In this document: positions 47,301 through 59,437 of the stretch, piece after piece | How the letters are laid out: each line of letters begins with the position of its first letter | How positions within the stretch are numbered: position 1 is the stretch's first letter | Assembly (NCBI GenBank): GCA_003342815.1 | Contig: PTEX01000138.1 | Coordinates: 313,264 to 377,263 of the forward strand | Direction of reading: 5' to 3' | DNA length: 64,000 bases | Source: Eudromia elegans | Lineage: Eukaryota; Chordata; Aves; Tinamiformes; Tinamidae | Program-made: the position numbers and the translations under genes | Notes under the pieces: generated by a model | What the model saw: only the letters and a program-made list of their open reading frames with translations | Databases searched by the model: none | What the model was told of the DNA's origin: nothing

Positions 47301-50300
47301 TCTCACCTGCTTTAATTCCTGTTCAGCTTGGGGTAGTTTCACATGTAAATCTTTGATCGTGACCGTCCTTTCCCTAAGCGTTTCTGAAGTAGCCTGTAGG
47401 GCCTCCTTTGCCTTATTTAACTGAGATACAGCAGTATTGTGGCGGCTGAGATAAATATCAAGCTCTGACTGGGCTACCTCCATCTTTGAACGTGCTTCAT
47501 TCACTGTTTTGTTAAACTCCATGAGCTCTTTCTCTTTGCCCTGCAGAAATGGATAATATATTATAATTAAATATTAGAAAGTCAGAGTGTTTTCAAATAA
47601 TGGAAAAGTGTGAAATTACTTAATATACATTTATGAATTATATACTTGATAACACATAATCACTATAAAAAACAAACAACTTAATGAAAAAATAGTTCTT
47701 TTTGATTATAAATTCTCAAAATAAAACTTCCAATTAAGTCTCCAATGAACTCATATCCAAAACTGTACGCTTGCCACATAAAATAATATTTTGCTGTTAT
47801 CTTATGATCACTCAGCTGGTCAGTGTAAAACCTATACATCAGTTGCATATTAACTGTAAGAAGCCAAAATAATTTCAAACCTCTTTCTCTTTTTGAAGTC
47901 CTTGTGTTTCTTTTTTAAGGTTATCCATAACGTGCTTTAGCTTTTCTTCTTCTTTCTCCTTCTCCTTTTCAAGGAGCTCTTTCTTAGAAGTTGCTTCACG
48001 GATAGTTTTTTCACTATTGGAAGGTATACTTTTCAGTTCTTCAACCTATATGAAGTAGAGATTTTAATTTTCTCCCTCACTGAAATGAAACAGTTTTCCC
48101 TGTTCTTTGAATTCTGCCTTCAAATACTTTGTCTATTATTCCCAGCTATTAGGTGGAAAGGGAAGATGACATCTGGACAGTGGTGAACAAGTGTGCGTGT
48201 GTGTATGAAAATTCAAGTCTTTGAACCATGGCAAGGCTTAGGCCTTATACACTTCCTTTCACAAGGTGATTCTTGATTCAGAGAGTGATTTAAGATCTGT
48301 AGCGGTTAGTAGCAAGCCATTTGGTAAAATATACTCCCTTCAGTTTATTAAATTAATGTAAATGTAGTAAAAGTATGTTTTAAGAGTAGTAATTCCCAAA
48401 TTAGGGGAATTAACAAAAAAGATCCCTTTCAAGCCATGAGATCACTCAAAAGAACTGAGAAGCAAGAGGAGAGCTTCTAGCTTTGTCTTCATCTCAGAAA
48501 AGAACCTAGTACTGCTGGCACATGGTCTCTACAGTAAGATGTGCAATGAACAATGATTTTAATAAGAATAATGCATTACGTCAGTAAGCGATTTGCAAAC
48601 AAAAACCCTTTGATACCAGACCGTTCTCCAGATGCTTTAAATAACAGAAAATACTCAGTCAAAGGAAAATTAAAATGCTTCAGGTTTTCTTTGTTGCACA
48701 AAGCAGAACTTGTCTGCTGCTATTCTTACCCATGTGCACAAATATGTTCTCATCTAGCTCAAGCAACTACACATCTCTGAACATAGAAACTTTCAGTTCA
48801 CACTACCTTTTCTTTGTCTTTTTGAAGTTGTTTCTCAAGTTTTTTAGCCTTACTTTTGGCATGTTTTAATTTTTCCCTTACTTTAACATCCTGCAAATCC
48901 AACTGAGTAAATTTTTCTTTATTTTCTTCCATGAACTTTGTAATTTTATTGAGTTTTCTAAAGAAGAAAAACAAAGAATCATCAACTTTAGAGCTTATAA
49001 GATAATTTCAGTAGATCTTTTAACATGTAGAATTTTAAAGACAGTACTATTTGCTTTATAATATTCACATCCAACTTTTACTGTACTTACAGTATTTTCT
49101 CAGGGCATTGATGCTTCAAAAAAAGTAAATCGAGAAAGCAATGCTAACCATGCTTTCAGAAATTACAGAATTCAGAAATGCTTTTTCTTTGATCACATCA
49201 AAAATTTAAAAATCTTACAATTACACAATCTCAGAAGATAAGGTCGATACTGCAGTCAGATTGAAGACTTGACACAAAAATAAGTATATTTTTATTTGTA
49301 TGATATGGTATTGCCAGTTCGTTTGAGTAATCTTGGAGTATGAATGAAATAATAAGAAATTTAAACATATTCTTCTTTATACTCAGCGTGCAAAAAATAA
49401 CTGGGAGATTGTTTCAGGTCCTTATCTATATATACCTGTAATGCTTATTTATAGGAAATAAGGATCCAAAAGAAACTAGGAAAACTAGTAAGAAAAAGAC
49501 AGGACAACAACAGTTGGTCAGGTCAGCCTTCCACTATCCAAATCCAGAAGTGCTTATAATCCAAGTACCCATTTGAAACATTAGTAATATAGACAGAATG
49601 CAGCGGCAAACCTTAGTGAGAAATCAATACAGAAATTACCCTATTTGTGTTTGCTGAAATGCAGAACATAAACAGTACAATAAATAATACATTCTCTCAG
49701 CTTGCAAATCTATAAAGTACTTACTTTTCAAGTTCTTTTAATGTTTTATTCTTTGTTTTCATTTCATCTGCAAGTTTGCTACTCTTCTCATTAACATCTT
49801 TTGTTTCTTCGTGAATCTTTTCTTTCTGTACTTCCAGCTCATTTATTCGCTTCTTTAGATCATAGCTAGGCAAATATTTATAGAAAGATTACAAAACCCC
49901 ATCTTTTTCTGAAGCTGAAAATTTCAGTATGTTTCTGACAATCTTAGAGTAGCAAAGTGATTACAAAAAAAAAAATCTAATGTCATTATTGAGTAGCCTT
50001 GCCAATTTTATACAAAGAGAAAACAACTTAAGACACTTCAGACAAAAATTATCTGTAAGTGATCTAGTTTCTCTTTGCTATAAGCAAAGAGACTGTAAAC
50101 ACTGTTCACACTGTAAAAGCTGGCAAGCAGTTTTATTTTATATTTTTATTTAAATGGTCTATTATTTTAAATTCTTAATTTCATGTTCAGAGCAACTGAA
50201 AAAAATCACTAGTCACCTGCTATTCAGTTATTTTTAAAAAGTGATAAAATCATTAGGAAAACCTTACTTCTATTTAGCAGATATGGAAGCAATGAGGGTA

Positions 50301-52029
50301 ACTCCAATGCCAAATCAAACCAGCAGAAAAGTACTTACATGTAGTACTGAGAAATATGATTCTTTTCTTTAAACATTTTGTTTTCCAAAGAAAGAAATTC
50401 AATGGCTTTATTCTTGTCCCCTTCTAAGGCATCCTTCTCTCTCTCTACCATTTTAACTCTACTTAACTGGGCAAAATAAGAGAATGAGAGTTAATTTTGC
50501 TGCCAGTATTACAGAGTAAAAAAAAACATGAAAAACAAACGTCCTCTGGAAAGGTACCATTCCCCAATTAACTCTACATGGCATTTTCCCATTGCAAGGT
50601 TCTAGAAATAAGAGATCACCATTTTCATACAAACTATACCATTTAAGACTACTGAAAAAGGATCCTATAGATGCCATGAACAGTTAAAGTAAACCAAGAA
50701 AAACATAGGTAAGCAGTAAAATTACATATAGACAGTCTATATATACGCATGCTATCTTCTACATAGTTCAACATTTTCATCAGCCTCTTTCCTGTGATTA
50801 CACTTCTTTTATTTCCACACAACAGAACTTAGAATAATGACAGGCCTTTTTCAAGTTTTCAAATCTTTGACATATTAGGTCTTTGAAGAACTCTGTCATA
50901 GCAGTTTGTGCTTTTATTTATAAAAGTAGTAAAATCCTCCCACCCTCCTCTACTCCCCACCGTCCAGCTTTACGAGCGTCTAAAGAGTAACTGTTGTTGA
51001 ATGTCTATTTCTTTTATAAATGAAAGAATCAGTATATTGCCTTATTTCATTTCCAATAAGAACTTCAAGTGACGAGCTTCAAAAAAAGTTTTTTTTTTTT
51101 TTTTTTAATAATATCAGTTTATTTACAAGTGCATGGAAACTCTCAACTCAAAATACCTGTCCAACCTGAAGATCATATTCATAATTCTAAGCAGTGTTTC
51201 ACACACAGGACTGTTTTATTTTTATTTTAAACTAAATAATTAAAACTGTGGGTTTTGGCGATGCAGTACTACATTCGCAAGCACAACAAAGGAAAAAGAA
51301 AAGGTGTTTGCTTGTGTCCTATTACCACAAGTCAGTGACATGGTATTAATTCCCCTAAAAGCTTTTGACAAGCTTCTCCATATATCAGTGTGCTTGCATA
51401 TATCAGGCTTGTGAAAGACAAATCGACTTGGAAAGTGAACATTTATAAGTGTGTTTGTACAGTTTGTAGAAGTTTTTCCTCAAGGCCAGAAGTCACTTTA
51501 AAATCATCATCTTATTAGAATGGTATCTAAACTACTGATAAGAGATTGCATATTGCACACTTTTTGCTTGCCTTTTTCTAATTGTTGCATAAAGGTCATC
51601 AGATAATGCAAGGCTTTTCGGAAGATTCCTGTTTTCCGCACTCCTTAACTCCATACCAAAGCTTACATTAACTCCCTATATACCCAAACAGCAAACTCCT
51701 TAGCAATAGGGTGTAATAAACTAAAAATTTCTCTGTACTATTAAAACAAGTCATTCTTTTAGAAAAGTGCTTAATCTCCAAGTAGATATGTGAAACAAGT
51801 CATTACATTTTTGAATGCTTTTCTAAAGCAAAATCAAATCCAAAAACCAATTTCTGAGACTCACCTTTTCTCCTCTCTGTTCATTTAAAATCTCTACTCT
51901 GCGACACAGTGTTTGAATAGGATCTTTTAGTCGTGCAGATCCTATTAGGTCTTCTAAGTATTCAAGCATACCTTCATCATGTTCAGTCTGGCCTTTTGGT
52001 TTCATCATTGCAATCTGTTCAACTTCACC
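33587..52029 (-). CDS. SMC4: SMC4, condensin ATPase subunit (N-terminus outside window)
   Basis: Core ATPase of condensin I and II. With SMC2 it compacts mitotic chromosomes by loop extrusion. Nineteen coding exons are in phase: 52029-51865, 50466-50339, 49865-49725, 48957-48807, 48045-47881, 47540-47307, 46638-46453, 44717-44556, 44028-43803, 43699-43620, 42126-41974, 41782-41656, 40777-40588, 39724-39580, 39128-38955, 37847-37665, 36155-35923, 35268-35085 and 33775-33587. They total 1,071 residues plus stop and align with human SMC4 from about Gly230. Order: end of the N-terminal head (GEVEQIAMMKPKG), coiled coil, hinge (GIYGRL...IDEKYDVAISSCC, MTGGGGK), returning coiled coil, then the C-terminal head with signature LSGGEK and Walker B YFMDEIDAALD. 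All introns are GT-AG. Walker A and about 229 residues lie beyond 64000. It is convergent with TRIM59. Confidence 0.97.
34390..34600. other. GC-rich island in SMC4 penultimate intron
   Basis: A short, abruptly GC-rich stretch inside an AT-rich intron. It contains a perfect inverted repeat with 9-bp arms and 1-nt centre (GCTCTGTGC T GCACAGAGC) at 34538-34556. ORFs on both strands are explained by GC content. Confidence 0.5.
35085..35268 (-). CDS. SMC4: SMC4 exon with ABC signature and Walker B
   Basis: Contains VRPPKKSWKKIFNLSGGEKT, then YFMDEIDAALD with the catalytic Glu, and ends VAFYIY|gtaagt. Signature and Walker B are both intact. Confidence 0.97.
35923..36155 (-). CDS. SMC4: SMC4 exon, C-terminal coiled coil to head
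   Basis: It encodes EELYLKHVAELDDIT through LRKQRLNEFMAGFN and TLGGDAELELVDSLDPFSEG. The donor ATGTTTAG|gtttgt is weak, with T at +3 to +5 in place of the usual purine-rich AAG. Confidence 0.96.
37665..37847 (-). CDS. SMC4: SMC4 coding exon
   Basis: 61 codons, ISKLSLHSIDDKPPEELPVL through CHEMKPNLGAITEYKKK. The donor is AAG|gtaagt. Confidence 0.96.
38282..38308. repeat. Poly(A) run, 27 nt
   Basis: 27 consecutive A on the + strand in an SMC4 intron, next to a T-rich run. It borders the GC-richer stretch 38340-38870. Confidence 0.95.
38955..39128 (-). CDS. SMC4: SMC4 coding exon (C-terminal coiled coil)
   Basis: 58 codons, EALPQVQEEHRCLLQEMKAI through HQSKIKYWQKE. The donor is GAG|gtaaga. 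The reading frame continues past the donor in the raw frame but the intron is clear by homology. Confidence 0.96.
39580..39724 (-). CDS. SMC4: SMC4 coding exon (C-terminal coiled coil)
   Basis: It encodes NLKKSEESVLRTEKEIGDN through TTLEEKATEVMNDCKQAE. The acceptor is tctattcag and the donor is GAA|gtaagt. Confidence 0.95.
40588..40777 (-). CDS. SMC4: SMC4 coding exon (C-terminal coiled coil)
   Basis: It encodes DYDCIAEKAGKVESEVKRLH through KLKAQQDKLDKINKEIDEC and VAVKTAN. Enters on two bases of an Asp codon and leaves on two bases of an Arg codon. Confidence 0.96.
41656..41782 (-). CDS. SMC4: SMC4 coding exon
   Basis: It encodes SLSEQETRLKNQVKELEANV then IAAAPDKNKQKELEKIHNNF and KK. The donor is AAAAAG|gtaagt. 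Confidence 0.95.
41974..42126 (-). CDS. SMC4: SMC4 coding exon after hinge
   Basis: 51 codons from VSKMESELQKDSKRATQ to MRNTLEKYTASIQ. The acceptor is tttgtatag and the donor is CAG|gtaaac. Confidence 0.95.
43620..43699 (-). CDS. SMC4: SMC4 exon with hinge GGG motif
   Basis: An 80-nt exon encoding TMTGGGGKVMKGRMGSS then VIIDVSEEE. The glycine-rich motif belongs to the hinge dimerisation surface of SMC proteins. Donor GAG|gttagt. Confidence 0.96.
43803..44028 (-). CDS. SMC4: SMC4 hinge exon
   Basis: It encodes MAVWEKNMKTIPTPEDLPRL through RQAFYFALRDTIVANDLDQA and RWRVVTLQGQIIEES. Donor TCAG|gtattt. Confidence 0.96.
44556..44717 (-). CDS. SMC4: SMC4 hinge exon
   Basis: 54 codons, GDLGAIDEKYDVAISSCCGA through GFGVATFIALDK. 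Cys-Cys and the YIVVDT strand match vertebrate SMC4 hinges. Donor AAA|gtaagt. Confidence 0.96.
46453..46638 (-). CDS. SMC4: SMC4 exon, coiled coil into hinge
   Basis: 62 codons, KENALEKLEREEAGAKDLV through RSRGKVLEALLQEKKSGRIQ and GIYGRL. Donor CTG|gtaaat. Confidence 0.96.
47307..47540 (-). CDS. SMC4: SMC4 coding exon (N-terminal coiled coil)
   Basis: 78 codons, GKEKELMEFNKTVNEARSKM through AQSELDIYLSRHNTAVSQL and LPQAEQELKQ. Acceptor tttctgcag, donor CAG|gtgaga. Confidence 0.97.
47881..48045 (-). CDS. SMC4: SMC4 coding exon (N-terminal coiled coil)
   Basis: 55 codons, VEELKSIPSNSEKTIREATS through KHVMDNLKKETQGLQKEKE. The donor GAG|gtttga is weak. Confidence 0.95.
48807..48957 (-). CDS. SMC4: SMC4 coding exon (N-terminal coiled coil)
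   Basis: It encodes KLNKITKFMEENKEKFTQLD through REKLKHAKSKAKKLEKQLQK and DKEK. The donor AAG|gtagtg lacks the consensus +4/+5. Confidence 0.95.
49725..49865 (-). CDS. SMC4: SMC4 coding exon (N-terminal coiled coil)
   Basis: It encodes YDLKKRINELEVQKEKIHEE through KSSKLADEMKTKNKTLKELE. Donor AAAA|gtaagt. Confidence 0.95.
50339..50466 (-). CDS. SMC4: SMC4 coding exon
   Basis: It encodes LSRVKMVEREKDALEGDKNK then AIEFLSLENKMFKEKN and HISQYY. Acceptor tttgcccag, donor CAT|gtaagt. Confidence 0.96.
51089..51106. repeat. Poly(T) run, 18 nt
   Basis: 18 consecutive T preceded by AAAAAAAG, in an SMC4 intron. Confidence 0.9.
51865..52029 (-). CDS. SMC4: SMC4 most 5' exon visible
   Basis: 55 codons starting GEVEQIAMMKPKGQTEHDEG and ending RRVEILNEQRGEK. 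It is the Q-loop-distal part of the N-terminal head. It begins in phase 0 after ttcttttttaag, so an upstream exon ending in the residues before human G230 must exist beyond the window. Confidence 0.96.
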
Positions 52030-54527
52030 CTTAAAAAAGAAGTTTCTGTAATTAACAACATTACTTCCTCCTCCCCAGAGGGAAATGGTATCCTAAAAAA
52101 AAGGTGCAAACATCTTTGGAACGCAGGTATGTGGACACATTCAAGTATTATAAAAAGAACAAAATAATGCAATAATCAAATCTGATTAATCAAAGTAGCA
52201 GTATATCTGGGCAACAGAGATCAAAACGAATTCAAGTAAATTCCTCCAAAGTGTAAATGGTGATGACCTGCAAGAAAAGCAACATCTCTTCTTAAGACCA
52301 CCACCAGGTCTAAAGTCCGCTTCATTTCTCTAAAGATTCAGAGTGTATGTTCCCAATCTAAAAAAAGAAGAGAATGAAGCATGCCCTCTAGATAATTTAG
52401 AACCTTATGGTCTTAAGTCAGCTTAATCTAGGAAAAAAGATGTTGGAAGTGCTTTTTATAAAACAGAAGATTTCCCAAAATCATGTTTGATTGATGAACT
52501 GGACCATACAACTAAGTTCATGCAACTGAGACTCCCCTGTTGGAAAAATATTTGTTAAGTTTAAATTAAATTTAATTTAATTTTCTTTATGTATAGCATT
52601 ACTTTTTAAATATTAAGCTAAAGAATAATAAATTCATGCTTTTAAATAAGAATTAGGAAAAGCATTTAACTGAGGCAATTATAAGAAAATTGATATTATG
52701 TACTGATGCTATCATCAATTAAAAAATCTAACTATATCAGTATTTTATTCTTAGGACAGAAGCATTAAATTTTTCAAAAGATAAAGATATGAAACTGAAA
52801 ATTAAAACTGAAAAACAAACCAAAAACTAAAAAGAACACAGCAAAACTGTCTACCCATCCAAAACCCGCAGTTAGGTACAGAACAAGAGACAACCTAATA
52901 GTAAGACAGATAAAATTCAAGTAGCAATATTGCCCCTCATAAAAGATTTTTGAATAGATAGCTGATGTTTAAGAAAAATATTAACTCAAAGGTATCATTT
53001 AACTAGGTACTATCATGCTGACTAGGTGAAACGCGTTTACATTCTGTAGATGAATGAAAAGTGATAGAAGGGTGAGGATGGCCACTCAGGGCTGTGAGAA
53101 TGCAGGTTTGTGCATGGCACAGCCACTTAAACAAAAAGGAGGCAAAACTGCCTGAGAAACTTACCTTACTAGGATGCTATTTTATACCTGTGAGGATAAT
53201 TTGCTGGCCCTGATAAAGCTCTAACTAGGGGGCGGGACGGAGGGAGCATAAAAGAAGAAAAAAAAGAAACCATGCTCAAGCATTCAAGCTACATACATAA
53301 AAGTTCCTGTAAGCCTAAATCCACGTAGGAAAATCAAAATTCACTTAGGACTGAGCCGTCACTGCTAGCTAAGCTAACAGCTCAGCTAAGCTTCTGCAAA
53401 AACCACCCTTGAATGTGGCGCAGAATTTTGATGTTAAAAGTTTGCTGAGTTTTTCATTTAAAAACATATTAAAAATAATGGATGAGTTTACCAAAGGACA
53501 TAGATTTGGAGTACGAGAAAGAATCTCAAGTACATACAAGGAAGAGTCAGATTAATGAGTCAGCTGGAAAACCAAAAAGGACCCAAACACAGAAGTCAAC
53601 GAAGAGTAAGAGTTGAAGGCAAGGACTGCAAATCAGAGCAGCAACCTGCTTGGGAAGTTGAGGTACTTTTTCAGAGCTTTATCTGTGGAGTTACAACAAT
53701 TTTTCTGCCAAAGTGATTTTGTTCTACTTGTTCAGTATACAATGACACCTAGTGGTCCTATGTTTTTCTTCTGATCAGTTGATACCATTTGGCTGAGAAA
53801 AGCAAATTTTTGCAAATTACATGAAAGAAGAACTTGTATGTATTAAGCTATTTAAGTCTTTCTTGCACTAAAGAAATTCCTGCATTGAGGCAAAAAATAG
53901 GAGCATTTTAATTTAAACTTCTAGATATTAAATACATCTGAACTTTAACTTTCTGAAAATTACTGTTCACAAAAATATCAGCAAGTTTTCTGGACAAAAC
54001 CTCATCTCTGTATTGTCACTGCTTATACACAACAGAAAGGTAAGCAGTTAGTTTCATAACCAATTCAGCTAGATTAGACACCATTTAGATTATACATTTG
54101 TTTCCATGCCACTGATGTTCAACTCCTGCACCAAGAACACCTGTCAGCCACATGCTGCTCATTAGTAGGGCACTCTGTGTAACTGCTTAAATTTTGGCAG
54201 CGCTGTCACAAGTCACACTTTTATTTTCTCTTGCCCTAAAGAATTCTGTTTCCATCCAAGAAAAAACAAAATGTCACAAAATATATATATTTGTAAATTC
54301 AGGTATTGACCATCAAGCCATAACATACTTGTTAAGAATCTTCTAAGTTGCATATATATACAATATCCTCAGGGCACCTCTTCCAGTTTGATGCAATGTT
54401 TAATTTTGAATTGGTGCAAATCAATAAGCTGTCCCAGACTTAACATAAGCAGGGGAAATTTTACCTTAGGTGGACAAGCAAAGAATGTAACTCAACATTT
54501 TTTCTGGAACCAGCTAAGGTAGACCTT

Positions 54528-54650
54528 AGTATATAGGTATAGTATATAGGTATATATATTATACCTATATTTAGTTATATTATTATATTTCATATATAGG
54601 TTATATTATTATATTATATATATTATACTACATTAGTATATAGGTAGACC
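54528..54650. repeat. AT-rich imperfect palindromic/tandem repeat
   Basis: Repeated TATATAGGTA/TATTATA units, including a near-palindrome around 54550-54576. Short copies of GGTAGACCT flank both ends. Likely an expanded microsatellite able to form hairpins. Confidence 0.75.
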
Positions 54651-57514
54651 TAAGGTAGACCTCAGTTTGAGCCACATATACAGGAAAATTCTGCACAGCT
54701 GAATTCAGTGAAGGACTGGTCAAAAGATGAACAAAAAATTAACTTGTTGGGCTTGGTATTAACAGTTGTACACTATGCAATCTCTCTGTTTAGAAGCAAG
54801 AAAGTTTAGAATGACATTCTTCTCATTTGAAGAGATTTAGAGATGATCTACTTAAATACTTGGCTTCTTTTCATATTAGAAGTGAAAATGGGCAAACTTT
54901 AGAATATATAAACAATAATCAAATAATAATAGTATGAAATAGTTACTCCTTATTCACCAAGTTAGATAATTAGTTAGCCCCTATAGTTAATACATGAAGA
55001 AACTGAAAGTTTTCCAACTATTTTCAGTTAATAAATGAGACCAAAAAAGTAGTTACCCACTCTTCTTCTGCAAGTAAATCATGACAGTGATGAAGGGGGG
55101 AAAACATTTCACAACTTTGCTTTGTCTTAAAACTTGATACAGTCAATACAACTGTTTCCTAACTTGCAAACTTGCTTCTTATTTTACTGATTTTATTATT
55201 GGAATTATATTCTTTAATAAAATTAAATTGCTCATTTATACAGCAAGTGAATTTTCAAGATATAGGCATTTTTGAAAGTGAAACTAACAGCAGCAGGCAG
55301 ACTTTTCTTAAAGAGGAGAAGAAACGTGCTTAGGCAAGCTCAGTGTAGCTCTCACACCTGAAAGGAAAAAGCCTCAAAACTGACCTCCAAGAAAGCTCTG
55401 TAACTGTTTTTCTCAGATGTCTTTCTCTAGCTCGCAGGCACGAACTCAGGAAGAGAGAGGGAATAACGTACAAAAGAACTAATCCTTTGAAGACAATCAA
55501 AATGGATGTTAACATTAGGAAACTGATGACACTGTCAAACTGCTCACAAAGAACAAGACATCCACAGAACTATAAGCAATCACATATTCTATGAGTATTT
55601 TGGGAAGGCAAGAATTGTAAATGGAGTTACAAAACATATTTCAGCTTCTATACTGCATATATACATTCATTTATGCTAGGCAGCTAGTACATCATTGGTA
55701 ACACAGCTAGATGATTTCAATGTATATTAACACATAAGGCTTACCCAATGTAATACATAATGTATTAATATAAGCCTAAATAACATTTGGTTTCTAGCAA
55801 ATGCCTCAGTTTACAGAAACACAATTATCAGTGCATTTTTAATGAGAAAATAAATTCATCACTAGAGATGTTTTTAGCAATGAACTTAATTGATGGTTCA
55901 AGAGGAGCTGCTGCTGTAAATAATCACAAAGCCACTTAACAGAAGGCTAGGAAGTTATAAAAAATGAGGGGGAAGTCAAGAATCACTCTTAACAAAAGTT
56001 GTTTTCTGTAATCAAAAACACGTGGGATAACTTTAAGGAACTTGCTTTGCATAGCTGAACTCTTGAAAAGATTAATTGTTTAGCTTAAGTTACTTTCTAG
56101 ACTTAAATTTGCATAACTTGTAAATGTGTATATAGTAAAAAAATATCTAGTACATAAATAGCAGCAGTTTTCAAATTCAAACAAAGAGCTGCTGGCCATG
56201 AAATGAAATGTGTGAAATCAAAGCTTCAGCTGAGGATGCTCAAGAGGGTCAGTACAATCCAAGGGTAGAAAAGCAGTGGGAAATACCCTAGCTCAGCCTG
56301 CCTGGACTTGTTCTGCCTCTTGAGCTCAAGCCCATGAGGATGTAGTGGATAGATGTCCATAAAGATGTTGCATGACCTGAGAAAAGCAGTGACACAAGCA
56401 GTATGATCTATTACTCTTTTAATGTTTTGAGGTTGCCAAGGCAGGAGCCTGCCTATTTCAGGTCTATGAATAGCAGCAGTTGTACTTACATCCTGGGAGT
56501 ACCCTGGAAATGCCGCACATTCACTGCAAAATTTATCACATCTCAGTTTCTGTAGTGCACTCATTGTTTTGAGTCAAGTCTTGTCGCTCATTGCATTGCA
56601 CTCGTCCTGTATTCTTGCTAAACTAAAATTCTTGTTGCTAATATCACGTCTGGTATCTCCACCTCAGCAGCACTTAAAAGTTGAGGCAATAAAGTATCTA
56701 AACCCTCTATTACCTCATTGCTTAGGATTCCTACTGCAATTTTCTCTATATTTATACATTCAGTTCTTAAAACAGCTGATTTATCAGTAGAGAAAGCTGT
56801 AAATCTGAGCTATTCAAGGTTTTATGGCATGTATCACTGGTCTTCAAATAGGATGCTGCTTTTCACTTTCCCGGTTTGCTGCTCCTGAGAAACAGGAGCA
56901 CTACTTGCCAACAACTCTCTTTTTGATCATTAGGAGTCTCTGAAGTAGCAACTCCAAAGCTAACAAAAGCAGCATAAGGCAGGAATTCTGACCTTATCCA
57001 GCTTCAAGACGTCATAAATTGTACAAGACTGTAGTCTGTGCTGTGTTCAACAGCTTTGTGAAACTACAAAGTCAAATGAACTACTAAAAGTAATCTTAAA
57101 CATATCAACAAAGGATGATACTTTTAAAAAAACATTTTTTACTTAAAAAGAAGAGATTTCTCAGCACTATGCCTAGGGATTTCTGGTGAGTCTTCAGAGA
57201 AAGATGTCCGCTTGCTAACTACTGTCTTGTCTATAAAGCTCTGAGAATTCAAGAAAAACTTTGAAGACAGTATATCAGTTTGCCAACATAATTGTTAATA
57301 CAATCTTAACAGATCCACCTTGCTATTAGTCCTACAGGAGGAATATAGCATCAAACAGGTAACTATTTGCCCACAAAAACAACTTTCTGTGATCTCAGGG
57401 TTGCCACTTATTTTCTGGTGCCTTAATCTCAAATTTAAAACACCTCTAGAAACTTTAAGATGGATTAGCATGTCCTATTCAATACAATATTTGAAGGTAA
57501 AAACTAGCTTTTCT

Positions 57515-57534
57515 AAAAAAAAAAAAAAAAAAAA
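57515..57534. repeat. Poly(A) run, 20 nt
   Basis: Twenty consecutive A in the long SMC4 intron. Confidence 0.9.
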
Positions 57535-58351
57535 CCACCTTAAGGTATGTACACACTAAGATACATTTTGAAACAGTACAGTTACACAGCTTAGAGACAA
57601 CCAGAGGAGAATGTATTGAATTCTAAGAGGAGTACTGAACATTTTGGGGTTTTAGAGGGGCTGATGGGTGTTGTACTTGAAGTTGCTTTTATTTCTCTTT
57701 CCTTGGTGGAGCAGTTTGATACTAGTCAATTCAAAATCGCCATAGTGCAACATCAAATCGGATTCTGAGTTGAAATTTAAGACTAGTTTCACTCCTGAGT
57801 AATAACTTTAAGAGAAAATACTATAAGATGTTTGCAATAGTCCATGTTGGAAAAACCTTCCAGGCTTCTACATGTTACCATGAAACTTGAAATGAGGCAT
57901 TACCTTAAACAGAGGAAACTGAGACAAATGGGATTCTAATTCAACTGCTGATTGCAGATTAGAGAAGAAAAATCCTCTAAACCTTTGTGGAACTTCAGAG
58001 TGCTTTATCAGTTGAATCCAGGCTTAGTCACACGTTCTGAGGATGATGGTTAATTAGGGCAAATTCTTTCTTTTTGTTTACATTTTCTCTCCAAGATTCT
58101 CGATAGTAATACAGTCTTCTTACTTTATCAAGCTGTACAAAAGACAACTCTTACAGGAGGTGCTACCTATTTGCAATAGGCTCCAATTTTCAATCACATA
58201 AGTGCCCTTAAGTTTCAGGATTTAACTCTGTACGTTAGAAACAGAAACTACCTAGCTGTTCCATATCAATAGAAGATAAATAGTTCTGTTTCAAAAGTCT
58301 TATGCTACCAGTATATGCAGTAAATTAACAGTAGCTACTGCAATCAGTTCC

Positions 58352-58374
58352 TTTTTTTTTTTTTTTTTTTTTTT
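58352..58374. repeat. Poly(T) run, 23 nt
   Basis: Twenty-three consecutive T in the long SMC4 intron. Confidence 0.9.
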
Positions 58375-59437
58375 GCTAATATGAAGAAATTTGTGCCTTC
58401 TAACAGAAGTGTTACACTCTTTTAAGATAGGAAATTTACTGGGTGGGGTTACAGCTGAAACAAGATCATTTTGTTTCAGAATTACATTACACCATCACGA
58501 AGTTCTAGATATGACTTTGTCTGTAGTCTTCACATGGCAATTATAAGGCAGTCGCTGCATTTCTAAAGACTCAGAACTATAGTGTACTGGTTTCACTATG
58601 AGCACAGCATGCTTTTGATAACATACACGCTTGTAAAGCCTTTTTTTAAACACCCTTAAAGTGAAGTTTTTTTGGTAATGAGCCTAGAAATTGAGTAATG
58701 GATGAATATCAGCAGATTATGCAGTAATTCAGTGTACACCTGCTATTGTACAATTACAATAAGCTTTTTAGCACTGCCAATATGTACAGCTTCTTTTTTA
58801 AAGCTATATTAAGTGATTAAAGGAACCACAGTTTTCAACTTTATCGTACTACCCAATTCTCATGCTTCACACCGATTTAGGTGATATACAAGAAGTGGTC
58901 AGTACACTATGTTTCATTTAACTCTTTCAGGCCTCACGTGATTCTAAGTCTTGTGATACCTTTAACAGTGTGTGACTATATATGGACATAAGAATATAAA
59001 CAGTGTAATATTTTAGATGAAAATAGTCTAAGATAATTGTTTGTATTTTCCCAAACTTGAAGAGTCCTTTTGGGTGCACAAACTATAACAAACTAAGAAA
59101 CAATAAGCTTTTCTTTATATCCAACATAACTTGTCCTTTAAGTATTGAATTCAAGCAAGCACTAGATGTATAACCAGTGTATCGAGACTGCCAAGAAATA
59201 GTTAAAACAGCCACTTCTCCTAACTCAAAGTTTTATGGTGGATTACAGCAGTAGCAGACAAAAAAATCTCTTATTCTGTATTTTATTTGCCCTATTGAAA
59301 AAGATTGATCTGCATTACCGCACCATTCTAATTCTTTTCTAAACTTCTAACACATCAGAAGACAAAACAGACTTGCCATATAAGGCAAATTTCACTTAGT
59401 AAAATGAACATAAAGGTTTAGAATTGTGAGCCTTATT

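Noticed and set aside
53158..53168. Donor-like AAG|gtaagt on the - strand in the long SMC4 intron
   Set aside because: The upstream sequence encodes nothing resembling SMC4 N-terminal residues and no acceptor-exon pair was found.
56226..56564. 112-aa ORF on the - strand
   Set aside because: No recognisable domain; composition and stops in related frames look like chance in intronic DNA.
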